Below, in pieces: positions 1 through 8,953 of a DNA stretch of 64,000 nucleotides (the first letter of the stretch is position 1; every line of letters starts with the position of its first letter). Under the pieces are notes generated by a model that saw nothing but the letters and a program-made list of their open reading frames with translations, had not been told where the DNA came from and made no database searches. This DNA comes from Phenylobacterium sp. LH3H17 (lineage in GTDB: Bacteria > Pseudomonadota > Alphaproteobacteria > Caulobacterales > Caulobacteraceae). The DNA is taken from the NCBI RefSeq assembly GCF_024298925.1, contig NZ_CP101283.1, positions 744,001 to 808,000 on the forward strand, in the 5' to 3' direction. The position numbers and the translations under genes were made by a program.

Positions 1-73
1 CGGCATGCTCCAGCTCGACGGCGATGGACGCCAGGACCTCGGGGGTCTGGATGGCGGCGGCGGTTCGCGTCAT
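1..73 (-). CDS. cheU: Start of a CheU-like chemotaxis-cluster protein (partial)
   Basis: Only the first 24 codons are inside the window (the protein begins MTRTAAAIQTPEVL). The ATG overlaps the TGA of cheD in an ATGA arrangement, so it is translated as part of the chemotaxis operon. In the Caulobacter mcpA-che cluster the gene after cheD is cheU, a protein of unclear function. The name here rests on that gene order alone, because too little sequence is visible to recognise the family. Confidence 0.45.
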   Translation of the reverse strand, partial: MTRTAAAIQTPEVLASIAVELEHA

Positions 74-636
74 CAAAACAACTCCACAGACCCTTCGTCC
101 TCGACCGGCTCGGGCTTGATCCGCACAGGATCGCGCAGACGGGTTAGCTCGGCGTTATCAGTGACGGTTCTTTGTTGGGCCCGTCCCGTGGTCGGCCAGT
201 ACTGGACCCGCCGGGCCTGCAGCCCGCCGAGACTGGAACCCACCACTGGAATCCCTTCGTCGCGAAGGAATTTCTCGGCGAAGGCCACGTTCGAGGCGCC
301 CACGTCGGAGAGCCCGCCGAACATCCTCGCGCCACCGAAAAGTTTTGCTTCCAACCGCTCGCGCCGCGCCCCGGAGCGCAGGAGCTCGTTGATCAGCAGT
401 TCCATGGCGTAGGCGCCGTAGCGCCGGCTCTCGTTGTCGACGCCGTCTGCCTTGCCCTCCGGAAGCAGGAAGTGGTTCATCCCCCCGACCCCGGTCTTGC
501 CGTCGCGCATGCATACGGCCACGCACGATCCGAGGATCGTGGTCAGTAGGACATCGGGATCGCAGGAGATGGCGTGCTCACCCTGCACGACATGGATCCG
601 CTTGCCTGGCCGCTTGGAGACGTTTTCAACGATCAT
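73..636 (-). CDS. cheD: Chemoreceptor glutamine deamidase CheD
   Basis: This 187-residue cytoplasmic protein belongs to the CheD family, which deamidates specific glutamines of chemoreceptors and in some bacteria is also controlled by CheY or CheC. The family's catalytic Cys-His-Thr set is visible: the LGSCVAVCM segment gives Cys38, GMNHFLLP gives His55, and the threonines just before the cysteine (Thr32/33) complete it. A glycine-rich KLFGGARMFGG segment follows, as expected. The ATG overlaps the stop of the upstream cheY by four bases and its own TGA overlaps the next start, so it is co-translated within the operon. The C-terminal 30 residues are charged and look less conserved. Confidence 0.93.
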   Translation of the reverse strand: MIVENVSKRPGKRIHVVQGEHAISCDPDVLLTTILGSCVAVCMRDGKTGVGGMNHFLLPEGKADGVDNESRRYGAYAMELLINELLRSGARRERLEAKLFGGARMFGGLSDVGASNVAFAEKFLRDEGIPVVGSSLGGLQARRVQYWPTTGRAQQRTVTDNAELTRLRDPVRIKPEPVEDEGSVELF

Positions 637-1022
637 GTGAGGGGGCCGAACACCGCTTCGATTTTTTCTTTTAGGGTTTGGGTGGTGAACGGCTTCACCA
701 GGTAGTTGTTGACGCCGAACTGCACGGCCCGCTGCACAAGCTCGCGGTCGGCGCGGCCGGTCAGCATGATCACCGCGGTCTTGGAGGTCGGTCCGTGGGC
801 GCGGATGGCGCGCAGCAGGCCAAGCCCGTCCAGCTTGGGCATGTTGAAGTCGGTGATCACCAGGTTCACCGGAGCGCTTAGCAGGTTGCGCAGGGCCTCT
901 TCCCCATCCGGGGCTTCGCGCGTCTGAGTGATGCCCAGGGCATGCAGGCTCGTCCGAATCAGCGAGCGCATGGTCTGTTGATCATCGACAATCAGGGTCT
1001 TGATCGTGACGGCGGCGGGCAT
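633..1022 (-). CDS. cheY: CheY-type single-domain response regulator (second copy in the cluster)
   Basis: This 129-residue receiver domain has no output domain. The acidic pair is Asp13/Asp14, the phospho-acceptor is Asp58 in VITDFNMPKLDG, the conserved Thr lies in IMLTGRAD, and the conserved Lys in NYLVKPFT. Such proteins carry the CheA phosphate to the flagellar motor or act as a phosphate sink. It sits between cheB and cheD, matching the CheYII position of Caulobacter. The start overlaps the cheB stop by one base (TGATG). Motor-binding CheY and sink CheY cannot be told apart from sequence alone. Confidence 0.92.
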   Translation of the reverse strand: MPAAVTIKTLIVDDQQTMRSLIRTSLHALGITQTREAPDGEEALRNLLSAPVNLVITDFNMPKLDGLGLLRAIRAHGPTSKTAVIMLTGRADRELVQRAVQFGVNNYLVKPFTTQTLKEKIEAVFGPLT

Positions 1023-2062
1023 CAGGAAGCGCTCCTCTGGGATTCTGCGGCCGCGCAGAGGTTTAGAATGGCGGGGCCCATCCGAGACAGGCCCACTTGT
1101 TTGTCGACAGCCCCCAGCTCGAAGGCGACCCGGGGCATGCCGTAGACCACGCAGGACGGCTCGTCCTGGCCCAGGGTGCGGGCGCCGGCCTTCTTCATGG
1201 CCAGCAGGCCCTGGGCGCCGTCGCGGCCCATGCCCGTGAGGATGACACCGACCGAGCGGCGGTTCAGCTTGGCGATCGACTCGAACAGCACATCGACCGA
1301 CGGGCGGTGGCCGTTCACCGGTTCGCCGTCGCGCAGCCGGATCACGGGGTGGGAGGAGGAGGCGATCTCCATGTGCGCATCGCCGCCTGGGGCGATGTAG
1401 ACGTGGCCCGGCTGCAGGCGGTCGCCGTCCTGGGCCTCGGTGACGTGGGCGCCGGAGATGCGGTCAAGCCGCGCGGCGAAGCTCTTGGTGAAGGTGGCCG
1501 GCATGTGCTGGGTGATCACGGTCGGCGGGCAGGTCTCGGGGAAGGCGCCCAGGATGGTCATCAGGGCCTCGACCCCGCCGGTCGAGGAGCCCAGGGCCAG
1601 GATGGTGTCGGAGGCGCGATAGGAGGCGTCGCGCTCCACCGGCGCCGCCGGGCCGCCATAGGGCTTCACCCGGGCCTTGGCCGCGGTCTTCACCTTGGCG
1701 GTGAGGTCGGCGAAGGCCTGCTGGACGGTGACGCCGCCCACCGGCTTGGCCACGCAGTCCACCGCCCCCAGCTCGAGGGCCTGCAGGGTGATCTCGGCGC
1801 CCGACTGAGTCAGGGTCGAGACCATCACCACCGGCGTCGGCCTCAGGCGCATGATCTTTTCCAGGAAATCGAGGCCGTTCATGTGCGGCATCTCGATGTC
1901 CAGGGTCACCACGTCCGGATTGAGCTTCTTGATCTGCTCACGCGCCTCGATGGCGTCGTTGGCGAAGCCCAGGACCTCGATGTCGGGGTCGCGCTTCAGC
2001 GCCGCCCCGATCAATCCGCGCATGGTGGCGCTGTCGTCGACCACGAGAACGCCAATGGTCAT
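1022..2062 (-). CDS. cheB: Protein-glutamate methylesterase/glutaminase CheB
   Basis: This 346-residue protein has an N-terminal receiver domain (Asp9/Asp10, phospho-acceptor Asp55 in [13 protein letters not shown]) and a C-terminal methylesterase domain. The esterase triad is visible as the serine of LGSSTGG, the histidine of ITQHMP and the aspartate of LTGMGRDG. It removes methyl groups from chemoreceptor glutamates when phosphorylated by CheA, which gives adaptation. I chose the ATG at 2062 because the protein begins there with the usual receiver strand ([10 protein letters not shown]) and the codon overlaps the cheR stop in an ATGA arrangement. The open frame continues upstream but only as a shadow of cheR. 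Confidence 0.95.
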   Translation of the reverse strand: MTIGVLVVDDSATMRGLIGAALKRDPDIEVLGFANDAIEAREQIKKLNPDVVTLDIEMPHMNGLDFLEKIMRLRPTPVVMVSTLTQSGAEITLQALELGAVDCVAKPVGGVTVQQAFADLTAKVKTAAKARVKPYGGPAAPVERDASYRASDTILALGSSTGGVEALMTILGAFPETCPPTVITQHMPATFTKSFAARLDRISGAHVTEAQDGDRLQPGHVYIAPGGDAHMEIASSSHPVIRLRDGEPVNGHRPSVDVLFESIAKLNRRSVGVILTGMGRDGAQGLLAMKKAGARTLGQDEPSCVVYGMPRVAFELGAVDKQVGLSRMGPAILNLCAAAESQRSAS

Positions 2063-2931
2063 CGGCCGGCCCTCAGCGAATAGGTGGTGAGGCCAGTGGT
2101 CTCGAAGATCTTGGTGGCGGGGCCGGTGACCCGCTCTGAGTGGCCGATATAGAGGGTGCCGCCGGGTTCCAGCATGGGCGCGAAACGCGTCCAGATGCGC
2201 TCCTGGGTCGGCTCGTCGAAATAGATCACGACGTTGCGGCAGAAGATGGCGTCGAACTTGCCGCGCATGGGCCAGTCGCCGATCAGGTTGAGCTCGCGGA
2301 ACGAGACCAGGCGGCGCAGCTCGTCGGCCACTTCCCAGCCGCCGGCCGCCTTCTTGAACCACTTGCGGCGCAGTTCCAGCGGCACGGGCGCCACGGCGTC
2401 CTCGCGGTAGATCCCGGCCTTGCCCTCGGCGACCATGTTGGGGTCGATGTCGGTGGCCAGGATCTTCACGTCCAGGTTGGCCGCCTCGGGCAGGGCCGCC
2501 AGGACCGTGATGGCCATGGAGTAGGGCTCCTGGCCGTTGGAGCAGGCGGCCGACCACAGGCGGATGCGTCCGCCCTTCCGAGCCTTGTCGACCAGCTTGG
2601 GCATGACCACGTCGCGCAGGTGGTCGAAATGGTGCGGCTCGCGGAAATAGCGGGTCACGTTGGTGGTGAGCGCGGCCATCATGGCCTGGCGCTCGTCGAC
2701 GCCCTGAGAACCCTCCACCAGGGCGCAATAGTCGCGGAAGGAGCGCAGGCCCAGCGAGCGCAGGCGCTTGGCCAGTCGCGAATAGACCAGCGCCGCCTTG
2801 CCCTCGGCGAGCGCGATGCCCGCATGGCTGTGGAGGATCTGGGCAATCTTGTTGAAGTCGTCGGTCGTGAACAGGAACTCGCCCTCGACGAGTCCGGATC
2901 CGCCTCTGCGGGTATCTGGCGAAGTGCTCAT
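2059..2931 (-). CDS. cheR: Chemoreceptor methyltransferase CheR
   Basis: This 290-residue SAM-dependent methyltransferase methylates chemoreceptor glutamates. It has the N-terminal helical CheR domain ([15 protein letters not shown] is the family signature) and then the SAM-binding domain with [26 protein letters not shown] and the [14 protein letters not shown] segment. The protein ends near YIGHSE, typical of CheR. The gene lies between cheW and cheB and overlaps both by four bases. A short extra N-terminal segment of about 20 residues precedes the conserved domain. The receptor encoded at the head of this operon ends in a WEEF-like tail that could tether this enzyme. Confidence 0.95.
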   Translation of the reverse strand: MSTSPDTRRGGSGLVEGEFLFTTDDFNKIAQILHSHAGIALAEGKAALVYSRLAKRLRSLGLRSFRDYCALVEGSQGVDERQAMMAALTTNVTRYFREPHHFDHLRDVVMPKLVDKARKGGRIRLWSAACSNGQEPYSMAITVLAALPEAANLDVKILATDIDPNMVAEGKAGIYREDAVAPVPLELRRKWFKKAAGGWEVADELRRLVSFRELNLIGDWPMRGKFDAIFCRNVVIYFDEPTQERIWTRFAPMLEPGGTLYIGHSERVTGPATKIFETTGLTTYSLRAGR

Positions 2932-3401
2932 GCGGCCTCCGCCTCGGTCTCGGGCAGCACGCGGTCGAGCGAGATCAGGCTCACCATGCGCCCGTCGATG
3001 GCGAACAGGCCCTTCACGAAGGTCTTGACCTGGTCGCAGGCGACGTCGGGCGTCGGCTGCACCATGTCGTCGCTCATATTGATGATGTCGCTCACCGCCT
3101 CGACCAGCAGGCCCAGGGTGCGGCCGCCGACGCTCACCACCATGATCACGTGGCGGGCGGTCGGTTCGGTGGTGGCCAGGCCAAGGCGCGCGCCCAGGTC
3201 GACGATCGGCAGCACGGCGCCGCGAAGGTTGATCACGCCCTTCATGTAGGACGGGGTGCGGGGCAGGGGCGTGCAGGCGGTCCAGCCGCGGATCTCGCGC
3301 ACCTGCATGATGTCGACGCAGAATTCCTGGTCGCCGATGCGGAAGGCGATCAGTTCGCGCCGGGCGCCGGCGGTATGGCTCAGGGTGTCGATCATGCTCA
3401 T
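2928..3401 (-). CDS. cheW: Chemotaxis coupling protein CheW
   Basis: This 157-residue protein consists of one CheW domain (SH3-like double barrel). The family signatures [47 protein letters not shown] and VSDIINMS follow in the usual order. CheW bridges the receptor signalling tip and the CheA P5 domain in the chemosensory array. The start overlaps the cheA stop by four bases and the stop overlaps the cheR start, so it is expressed with the other signalling genes. Confidence 0.95.
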   Translation of the reverse strand: MSMIDTLSHTAGARRELIAFRIGDQEFCVDIMQVREIRGWTACTPLPRTPSYMKGVINLRGAVLPIVDLGARLGLATTEPTARHVIMVVSVGGRTLGLLVEAVSDIINMSDDMVQPTPDVACDQVKTFVKGLFAIDGRMVSLISLDRVLPETEAEAA

Positions 3402-5731
3402 CCAGCCATTCGCTTCTCGGCGCGGGGCGGGGCCTTCCGCCGGTGTTGGGTGGTGACCAGCGCGTCGACGTCGAGGATCAGGGCGACGCGGCCGTCGCCG
3501 AGGATGGTGGCCGCGGCGATGCCATCGATCTGCTGGTAGTTGGCTTCCAGGCTCTTGATCACCACCTGGCGCTGGCCCTGGATCGCCTCGACCAGCAGGG
3601 CGGCCTTGCCGCCGCCTTCGCTTTCCACCAGCACGGCGACGCCCTGGCCGGGGGGCAGGGCGGTCTCACGGAAGCCCAGCGCCACGCCGACGTCGATCAG
3701 CGGCACGAAGGTTTCGCGGATGCGGATCACTGCGTCCTTGCCGCCCACGAAGTGGACGTCCTCGGCGCGGGGGGTCAGGCTCTCGATGATCGCCGACAGC
3801 GGGGCGACCAGGGTCTGTTCGGCGGCGGTCACCACCATGCCGTCCAGCACCGCAAGGGTCAGCGGCAGGGACATGGTGAACTTCGAGCCCTTGCCGGGCT
3901 CCGACGAGATGGTGATGCGCCCGCCCAGGCCCTGGATGGAGCGGCGGACCACGTCCATGCCGACGCCGCGGCCGGAGATATCGGAAATGGTGTCGGCAGT
4001 GGAGAAGCCGGGCAGGAAGATCAGGTTGTCGACTTCCTCGTCGGACAGCACCGCGTCCTCGGCGATCAGGCCGCGCTCGATGGCGATACCGCGGACCCTC
4101 GGGCGGTTGATGCCGCGCCCGTCGTCCTGCAGCTCGATGACGATGCGGCCGCCGCGATGCAGGGCGCGCAGGCGCACCACGCCCTCGGCCGGCTTGCCCG
4201 CGGCGATGCGGCCTTCCGGATCTTCCAGGCCGTGGTCGATGGCGTTGCGCAGCATGTGGGTGATCGGGTCGGTCAGCCGCTCGATCACCGTCTTGTCGAC
4301 CTCGGTGCCCTCGCCTTCCATCACCAGCTTGACCCGCTTGCCGGTCATGTCGGCGACTTCGCGGGCGAGGCGCGGCATGCGCTGGAACACGCTTTTCACC
4401 GGCTGGGCGCGGATGGCCATGACGCTGTCCTGGATCTCCCGGGTCAGCAGTTCGAGGTCTTCAAGGCCCAGCGCGACATTGGACGAGCGGGCCAGGCCGC
4501 TTTCCATCACTTGCTGGGACAGCATGGCCTGCTGGATGACCAGCTCGCCCACGGCGTTGATCAGGCGGTCGACCCGGTCGAGGTCGACGCGGATGGTGGC
4601 GGTAGGGACGATGGCCTGGCCGCCGGCGTTCGCGGCGGGCGGCGCGGCCTTGGCGACGGGCGCGGCCACGGCCTTTGGAGCGGCCGGCGCGATCGGCGCC
4701 TGGGCCTTGGCGATCAGGGCCGCGACGTCGAGATCGGCGGCCGGTTCCGGGGCCACGACGGCCTCCGGCTCGGGCGCGGCCTCGGAAGTGGGCGCCTCGC
4801 CGGCCACGCGGGCCAGCAGGGCGGCGATGTCGAGGGGGGCGTCGGCGCTGGCCGCGGCCAGGGCGTCGTCGGACAGGTCGGACGAGGGCGGCGGCGGTGC
4901 GGCCTTGCCGTCCGCCGGCTCAATGGTCAGGTCGCAGTCGTCCTCGACGAACTCGAACACCTCGCGGATCGTGGCCTCGTCGGCCTCGGTGGTCAGCAGG
5001 ATGGTCCAGTGGAGATAGGCCGTCTCGGCCGAGAGCTGGTCCAGCGGCGGCAGGGTGTCGGCGTCCAGCCTGACGTCCATCTCGCCCAGCCGGGCCAGTT
5101 CGCGCAGCACCAGGCCGGATTCGTTGGCCTTGGCGTACATCTCCGACCTCGGCGCGAAGCCTATGCGCCAGACGCGCGCGCCGGAGACCGGCTCGGGCGC
5201 GAGGTCGGCCATGGGTTCGAAGGCGGACGGCGCCTGGTCCAGGGCCGGGGGATCGAAGGCCGGGGCGTCCTCGCCCTCGATGGCCACGGTCATCGGCACG
5301 AAGCCGAAGTCCTCGTCGCCGCCGAGATCGTCGTCGTCCAGCCCCTCGCCGCCGATCAAGGCCTTCATCTCGGAGAGGATCGGGGCTGAGCGGCCCTCGT
5401 CGACGGCGCCGCCGTCCCGGGCGGCGGCCACATGGTCGGCAAGGACGTCGAAGGCCCGCAGCAGGGTCTTGGCGACCTCGTCGGTCAGCTCCATCTTCCC
5501 CGACCGCAGGTCGTCCATCACCGTCTCGAAGACGTGGGCGAAACGGATCAGGTCCTCGAGGCCGAACGCGCCTGCGCCGCCCTTCACGGAGTGGACGGCG
5601 CGGAAGACGGCGTTGATCGTTTCACCGTCGGCGTCGCCCGCCTCCATGGCAAGCAGACCCTGCTCGGCGTCGGTCAGGAGTTCGTCGCACTCCTGAAAGA
5701 AGGTCTGCTTGATGCTCTCGAACGGATCCAA
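3398..5731 (-). CDS. cheA: Chemotaxis histidine kinase CheA
   Basis: This 777-residue kinase has the usual domain order. The HPt domain has phospho-accepting His47 in [11 protein letters not shown] divergent P2-like region follows, with a repeated [11 protein letters not shown] / [11 protein letters not shown] pattern and a long Ala/Pro linker (roughly residues 275-365). Then come the P3 dimerisation helices ([15 protein letters not shown]), the HATPase domain ([32 protein letters not shown]) and the C-terminal CheW-like P5 domain. It is membrane-associated through receptors and CheW, and phosphorylates the CheY and CheB encoded in the same operon. It is separated by only 26 bases from the upstream cheY. 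The Ala/Pro linker is longer than in the enteric enzyme but usual for this group. Confidence 0.96.
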   Translation of the reverse strand: MDPFESIKQTFFQECDELLTDAEQGLLAMEAGDADGETINAVFRAVHSVKGGAGAFGLEDLIRFAHVFETVMDDLRSGKMELTDEVAKTLLRAFDVLADHVAAARDGGAVDEGRSAPILSEMKALIGGEGLDDDDLGGDEDFGFVPMTVAIEGEDAPAFDPPALDQAPSAFEPMADLAPEPVSGARVWRIGFAPRSEMYAKANESGLVLRELARLGEMDVRLDADTLPPLDQLSAETAYLHWTILLTTEADEATIREVFEFVEDDCDLTIEPADGKAAPPPPSSDLSDDALAAASADAPLDIAALLARVAGEAPTSEAAPEPEAVVAPEPAADLDVAALIAKAQAPIAPAAPKAVAAPVAKAAPPAANAGGQAIVPTATIRVDLDRVDRLINAVGELVIQQAMLSQQVMESGLARSSNVALGLEDLELLTREIQDSVMAIRAQPVKSVFQRMPRLAREVADMTGKRVKLVMEGEGTEVDKTVIERLTDPITHMLRNAIDHGLEDPEGRIAAGKPAEGVVRLRALHRGGRIVIELQDDGRGINRPRVRGIAIERGLIAEDAVLSDEEVDNLIFLPGFSTADTISDISGRGVGMDVVRRSIQGLGGRITISSEPGKGSKFTMSLPLTLAVLDGMVVTAAEQTLVAPLSAIIESLTPRAEDVHFVGGKDAVIRIRETFVPLIDVGVALGFRETALPPGQGVAVLVESEGGGKAALLVEAIQGQRQVVIKSLEANYQQIDGIAAATILGDGRVALILDVDALVTTQHRRKAPPRAEKRMAG

Positions 5732-5757
5732 CGGAACGCTCCGACAGGTGGCTTGGG

Positions 5758-6123
5758 CTAGGCGGCGACGCGGCGGACGGCTTCGACCAGCTTGACCGGA
5801 TTGAACGGCTTCACGATCCAGCCGGTGGCGCCGGCCGCGCGGGCCCGTTCCTTCTTGGCGGCGTCGCTTTCCGTGGTCAGGACCAGGATCGGGGTGGCGC
5901 GGTGGTCGGGATTGGCCCGGACCCCCTCGATCACGCCGAAGCCGTCGAGCCGGGGCATGTTGATGTCGGTGATCACCACGTCGGCGCCGTTGGCCTTGAG
6001 GACCTCGAGGCCTTCGATGCCGTCAACGGCCTGGATGACGGTGTAGCCGGCCTGAACCAGGGCGTGGTTCAGCATTTCTCGCATCGTGCGGCTGTCGTCG
6101 ATGGTCAGTACGGTCTTGCTCAC
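5758..6123 (-). CDS. cheY: CheY-type response regulator (first copy in the cluster)
   Basis: This single receiver domain has about 121 residues. Acidic pair Asp9/Asp10, phospho-acceptor Asp53 in VVITDINMPRLDG, Thr in LVLTTESD and Lys in WIVKPFNPVKL are all present. I placed the start at the GTG whose last bases overlap the stop of the upstream STAS gene (GTGA), because the receiver fold begins there (SKTVLTIDDS). Longer readings only add residues translated from the STAS gene in another frame. It lies immediately before cheA, the CheYI position in Caulobacter, and probably is the direct CheA partner. Confidence 0.93.
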   Translation of the reverse strand: MSKTVLTIDDSRTMREMLNHALVQAGYTVIQAVDGIEGLEVLKANGADVVITDINMPRLDGFGVIEGVRANPDHRATPILVLTTESDAAKKERARAAGATGWIVKPFNPVKLVEAVRRVAA

Positions 6124-6419
6124 GAGAGTCCCCCTTCGGGCTGGAATTGCAGCTCGGGGCCGCCAAACGCAGCCAACTGCTCTGAAAAGCCTGAAGACGG
6201 TTGATCCACCGTTAAGCAAACCCCGTCTTCAACCCAGATTTTTCGCGCCGACATCAAAACCTGCAGGCAAAGCCCGCCCAGGCGCGTCACCTGGGAGGCG
6301 TCCAGCGCCATCGGGCGACCTCGGAGGGCCATCAGCTCGGCGCGCAGCGGCTCGGCCGCCTGCAGGTCGAGGACCGGTGGCAGACTGACCTGGGCCGTAA
6401 CGGCAAACTCAGACATCAT
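6120..6419 (-). CDS. cheX: STAS-domain protein at the CheX position of the chemotaxis cluster
   Basis: This small protein of 99 residues looks like a STAS (anti-sigma-factor-antagonist) domain. It starts with a short strand region (VSLPPVLDLQAAEPL), then MALDASQVTRLGGLCLQVLMSARK, the segment that in STAS proteins carries the regulatory Ser/Thr. Here that area is ASQVTRLGG. It sits between the receptor and the first cheY, where the Caulobacter cluster has cheX. The exact role in chemotaxis is not known to me. Two adjacent ATG codons are possible starts. The stop overlaps the next gene's GTG. The name follows Caulobacter usage and is not the CheX phosphatase of spirochaetes and Thermotoga. Confidence 0.8.
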   Translation of the reverse strand: MMSEFAVTAQVSLPPVLDLQAAEPLRAELMALRGRPMALDASQVTRLGGLCLQVLMSARKIWVEDGVCLTVDQPSSGFSEQLAAFGGPELQFQPEGGLS

Positions 6420-6453
6420 ACGCTTCCCTCTCAGACCGCTGACGTGCGGCGAC

Positions 6454-8358
6454 CTAGAACTCTTCCCAACCATCCACGCTCGGCTCGACCCTGCGCGCCG
6501 CCGAACCCTGACGGCTCGTCCGCCGCATCTGCGGGGCGGGCGCGTGGGCGCGGGGCGCTGCGGCCTGCGGCTGGCCGATGCGGAACCGGGCGATGGATCC
6601 CGCCAGGGCCTCGGCTTCCGTGGCGAGGGAATGACTGGCGGCGGTCGACTGCTCGACCATGGCGGCATTCTGCTGGGTAACCTGATCCATTTGGTTAACA
6701 GCGGTGTTGACCTGTTGCAGGCCGACGGCCTGCTCCTGGGCGCTCGCGGCGATCTCGGTGACCAGGCTGTCGATCTCGGCCACACGGCCGACGATGCGGT
6801 CCAGGGCCTGGCCGGTTTCGCCCACCAGGCGCACCCCCTGGCCGACCTGCTGGGTCGAGGCCGAGATGAGCGTCTTGATCTCCTTGGCCGCTTCCGCCGA
6901 GCGTTGGGCAAGCGCCCGGACTTCGGAGGCCACGACCGCGAAGCCCCTGCCGGCGTCACCGGCCCGGGCCGCTTCGACCCCGGCGTTCAGCGCCAGCAGG
7001 TTGGTCTGGAAGGCGATCTCGTCGATCACCCCGATGATCTGGCTGATCTGCTGGGCCGACTTCTCGATCTCGCTCATGGCCGAGACCGCGTGGCGCACGA
7101 CCTCGCCGGAGGTCTGAGCGTCGCCGCGCGCGGCCAAGACCACGTCGGAGCAGGCCTTGGCCCCGCCCGCGGTCTTGCGGACCGTGGCGGTGATCTCGTC
7201 CAGGGCCGCGGCGGTCTCCTCGAGGCTGGCGGCCTGCTGCTCGGTGCGCCGGGACAGGTCGTCGGCGGCGATGGAGATTTCGTCCGCGCCGGTACGGATG
7301 CCGCCGACATTGGTGACCACCACCGTCATGGCCTCCTGGAGCTGGCCGATGGCGGCGTTGAAGTCGCTCTGCAGCTTGACGTAGTCGGTCGGAAAGGTCC
7401 CGCCGATGCGATGGGTCAGGTCGCCCTGGCTCAGGTGATCCAGCCCCTCGGCCAGGCCCTGGACCACCAGCGCCTGTTCGCGCGCCGAGGCGGCGCGGGC
7501 GGCTTCATGGCGGTTGCGGTCGTCCTCGGCAGCCCTGCGCTCCTGGGCCGTCTGGCCTTCCAGGCGCAGCTTCTCCAGGCCCGCGGTCTTGAACACCGCC
7601 ACGGCGTCGGCCATCTGGCCGACCTCGTCCTTGCGGCCCACGGCGGGGATGACAGCCTCGAAGTCGCCCTGGGCCAGCTTGCGCATGGCGGCGGTCATGG
7701 CGGTCACCGGGCGGGCGATGGTGCGGGTCAGGAGCCCGCCCAGGAACACGGCGATGGTCATGGCCAGGCCCAGGCCGAGCATCAGCCAGGTATAGGCGCT
7801 GCGGCTCGAGGCCACCTGCTGGGTTTGCAGGACGGCCAGCCTGGCCGTCTCGGCCTCCACCACGGCGTCCATGGCGTCTTCGGCCGGAGTGATCACGGTG
7901 TCGGCCAGGCCGTCCGGACCGACCATCTCGATGGCGCGGGGCAGGGTGGCCGGATCGGCGCTCAGCGCCATGCCGGCGCGGACGACGTCGGTGAACCACT
8001 TGTCGGCGGCGACCTCGGCCTCCTCGATCTTGCCGGCGAGCTCGGGGGTGTCGGTCAGCAGCGGCCGGACGGCTGCGAGGCGCTTCTTGAAATTGGCCCG
8101 GTGCTTGTCGACGCGCTCGGCGTAGTAGGGGTTTTTCGACAGCAGGTAGCCGCGATAGCTGTTCTCCTGGCGGGTAAGGTAGAATTTCGCTTCGCCCAGG
8201 GCCGCCAGGACCTCATGGCCTTCCTGGGTCTCAAGCCGCGCCGCGTCCAGGGCGCGCAGGTTCATCAGCATGGCGCCGCCCATGCCGGCCATGGCCACGG
8301 CCACGGCGGCGAACCCTATCGTCAGCTTGCGTGAGATCTTCAGATTGTTGAACGACAC
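6454..8358 (-). CDS. mcpA: Methyl-accepting chemotaxis protein (McpA-like) with C-terminal WEEF tether
   Basis: This inner-membrane chemoreceptor has about 634 residues. TM1 lies near residues 10-32, followed by a periplasmic four-helix sensor of about 150 residues, TM2 (YTWLMLGLGLAMTIAVFLGG), a HAMP domain and the cytoplasmic signalling helices. The hairpin tip is recognisable (IGVIDEIAFQTNLLALNAGVE followed by ARAGDAGRGFAVVASEVR). The last five residues are GWEEF, close to the NWETF pentapeptide that tethers CheR and CheB in enteric receptors. I placed the start at a GTG preceded by an AGGAAA ribosome site six bases upstream, giving the common MSFNNLKISRKL beginning. A TTG at 8400 would add 14 residues without a good ribosome site. 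It heads the chemotaxis operon. Confidence 0.93.
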   Translation of the reverse strand: MSFNNLKISRKLTIGFAAVAVAMAGMGGAMLMNLRALDAARLETQEGHEVLAALGEAKFYLTRQENSYRGYLLSKNPYYAERVDKHRANFKKRLAAVRPLLTDTPELAGKIEEAEVAADKWFTDVVRAGMALSADPATLPRAIEMVGPDGLADTVITPAEDAMDAVVEAETARLAVLQTQQVASSRSAYTWLMLGLGLAMTIAVFLGGLLTRTIARPVTAMTAAMRKLAQGDFEAVIPAVGRKDEVGQMADAVAVFKTAGLEKLRLEGQTAQERRAAEDDRNRHEAARAASAREQALVVQGLAEGLDHLSQGDLTHRIGGTFPTDYVKLQSDFNAAIGQLQEAMTVVVTNVGGIRTGADEISIAADDLSRRTEQQAASLEETAAALDEITATVRKTAGGAKACSDVVLAARGDAQTSGEVVRHAVSAMSEIEKSAQQISQIIGVIDEIAFQTNLLALNAGVEAARAGDAGRGFAVVASEVRALAQRSAEAAKEIKTLISASTQQVGQGVRLVGETGQALDRIVGRVAEIDSLVTEIAASAQEQAVGLQQVNTAVNQMDQVTQQNAAMVEQSTAASHSLATEAEALAGSIARFRIGQPQAAAPRAHAPAPQMRRTSRQGSAARRVEPSVDGWEEF

Positions 8359-8953
8359 GGGCTTTCCTGGGTGCTCGGGTTTTGGGATGGCGCGCGGCAA
8401 TCATCGCCAGGTCTCGGCGAGGGTATCGGGACGGCGCGGAGTCGGACGGGGTCTTGGCTGGGGATTGCAGTCCGCAGAATCATGCCCTGATCTCGGATCG
8501 AGCTCTTCGCGTCACGCAATACTGTCAATTATTCCCCCAATTACTTTGACGCTGTGCCGATTTTACTGCTCAACGATGCCTCCGCTCGCCGATCATCGAA
8601 ACATCGTCACGGCCTTGGTTAACGACGACGCCTTGAAGAAAGAGTTACCGGAAGGGAAAACCGTCGTTTGGTGAAATTAGATTTCACCAATGAAAACCGA
8701 CATTTGCAGACGGCATGCGACAATCTAGCGCTGACCCTCGCTGTCCCCACGAGGTTCGAGACTTCGGGCTCTGGGGTTGAGTTGCACAGTCCACGGTAGT
8801 TCTCGCAGAAGACCGCACGACGCCGGCCAAGTTCAAAGAATCTGTTCTTCCAATCCTTCGCCGCAATTCACGATCACCGGCTTCCGCCAGGTCATGCTTG
8901 CCCCGGCGCGCGCCCGGTGCTGGCCTTAGGTCCGACACCGTTCGGAGGACGCC
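8359..8953. other. Divergent intergenic region between the che operon and the acyl-CoA dehydrogenases
   Basis: About 595 bases separate the two divergently transcribed operons. The middle (8515-8700) is clearly more AT-rich than the surroundings and must hold both promoters. A perfect TTGACA lies on the minus strand at 8528-8523, but nothing resembling a -10 box is found 16-18 bases downstream, so I do not call a promoter. I found no full CtrA box (TTAA-N7-TTAA). The short open frames here do not look coding. Confidence 0.5.

Noticed and set aside
1097..2083. Long plus-strand open frame opposite cheB
   Set aside because: Shadow of cheB with low-complexity composition and no ribosome site.
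3443..5389. Very long open frame on the plus strand opposite cheA
   Set aside because: It is antisense to a clearly coding gene and its translation is rich in Gly/His/Asp/Gln in the pattern expected from a GC-rich shadow frame. No motif recognised.
6544..8334. Long plus-strand open frame opposite the chemoreceptor gene
   Set aside because: Shadow frame of a GC-rich gene; composition is unlike a real protein.
8447..8466. Sigma-54-like TGGC...TTGCA element on the plus strand
   Set aside because: The GG-GC spacing is one base short of the required ten, and the orientation points away from the chemotaxis operon.
8523..8528. TTGACA on the minus strand as a promoter for the chemotaxis operon
   Set aside because: No -10 hexamer at 16-18 bases; one perfect hexamer alone is not enough.
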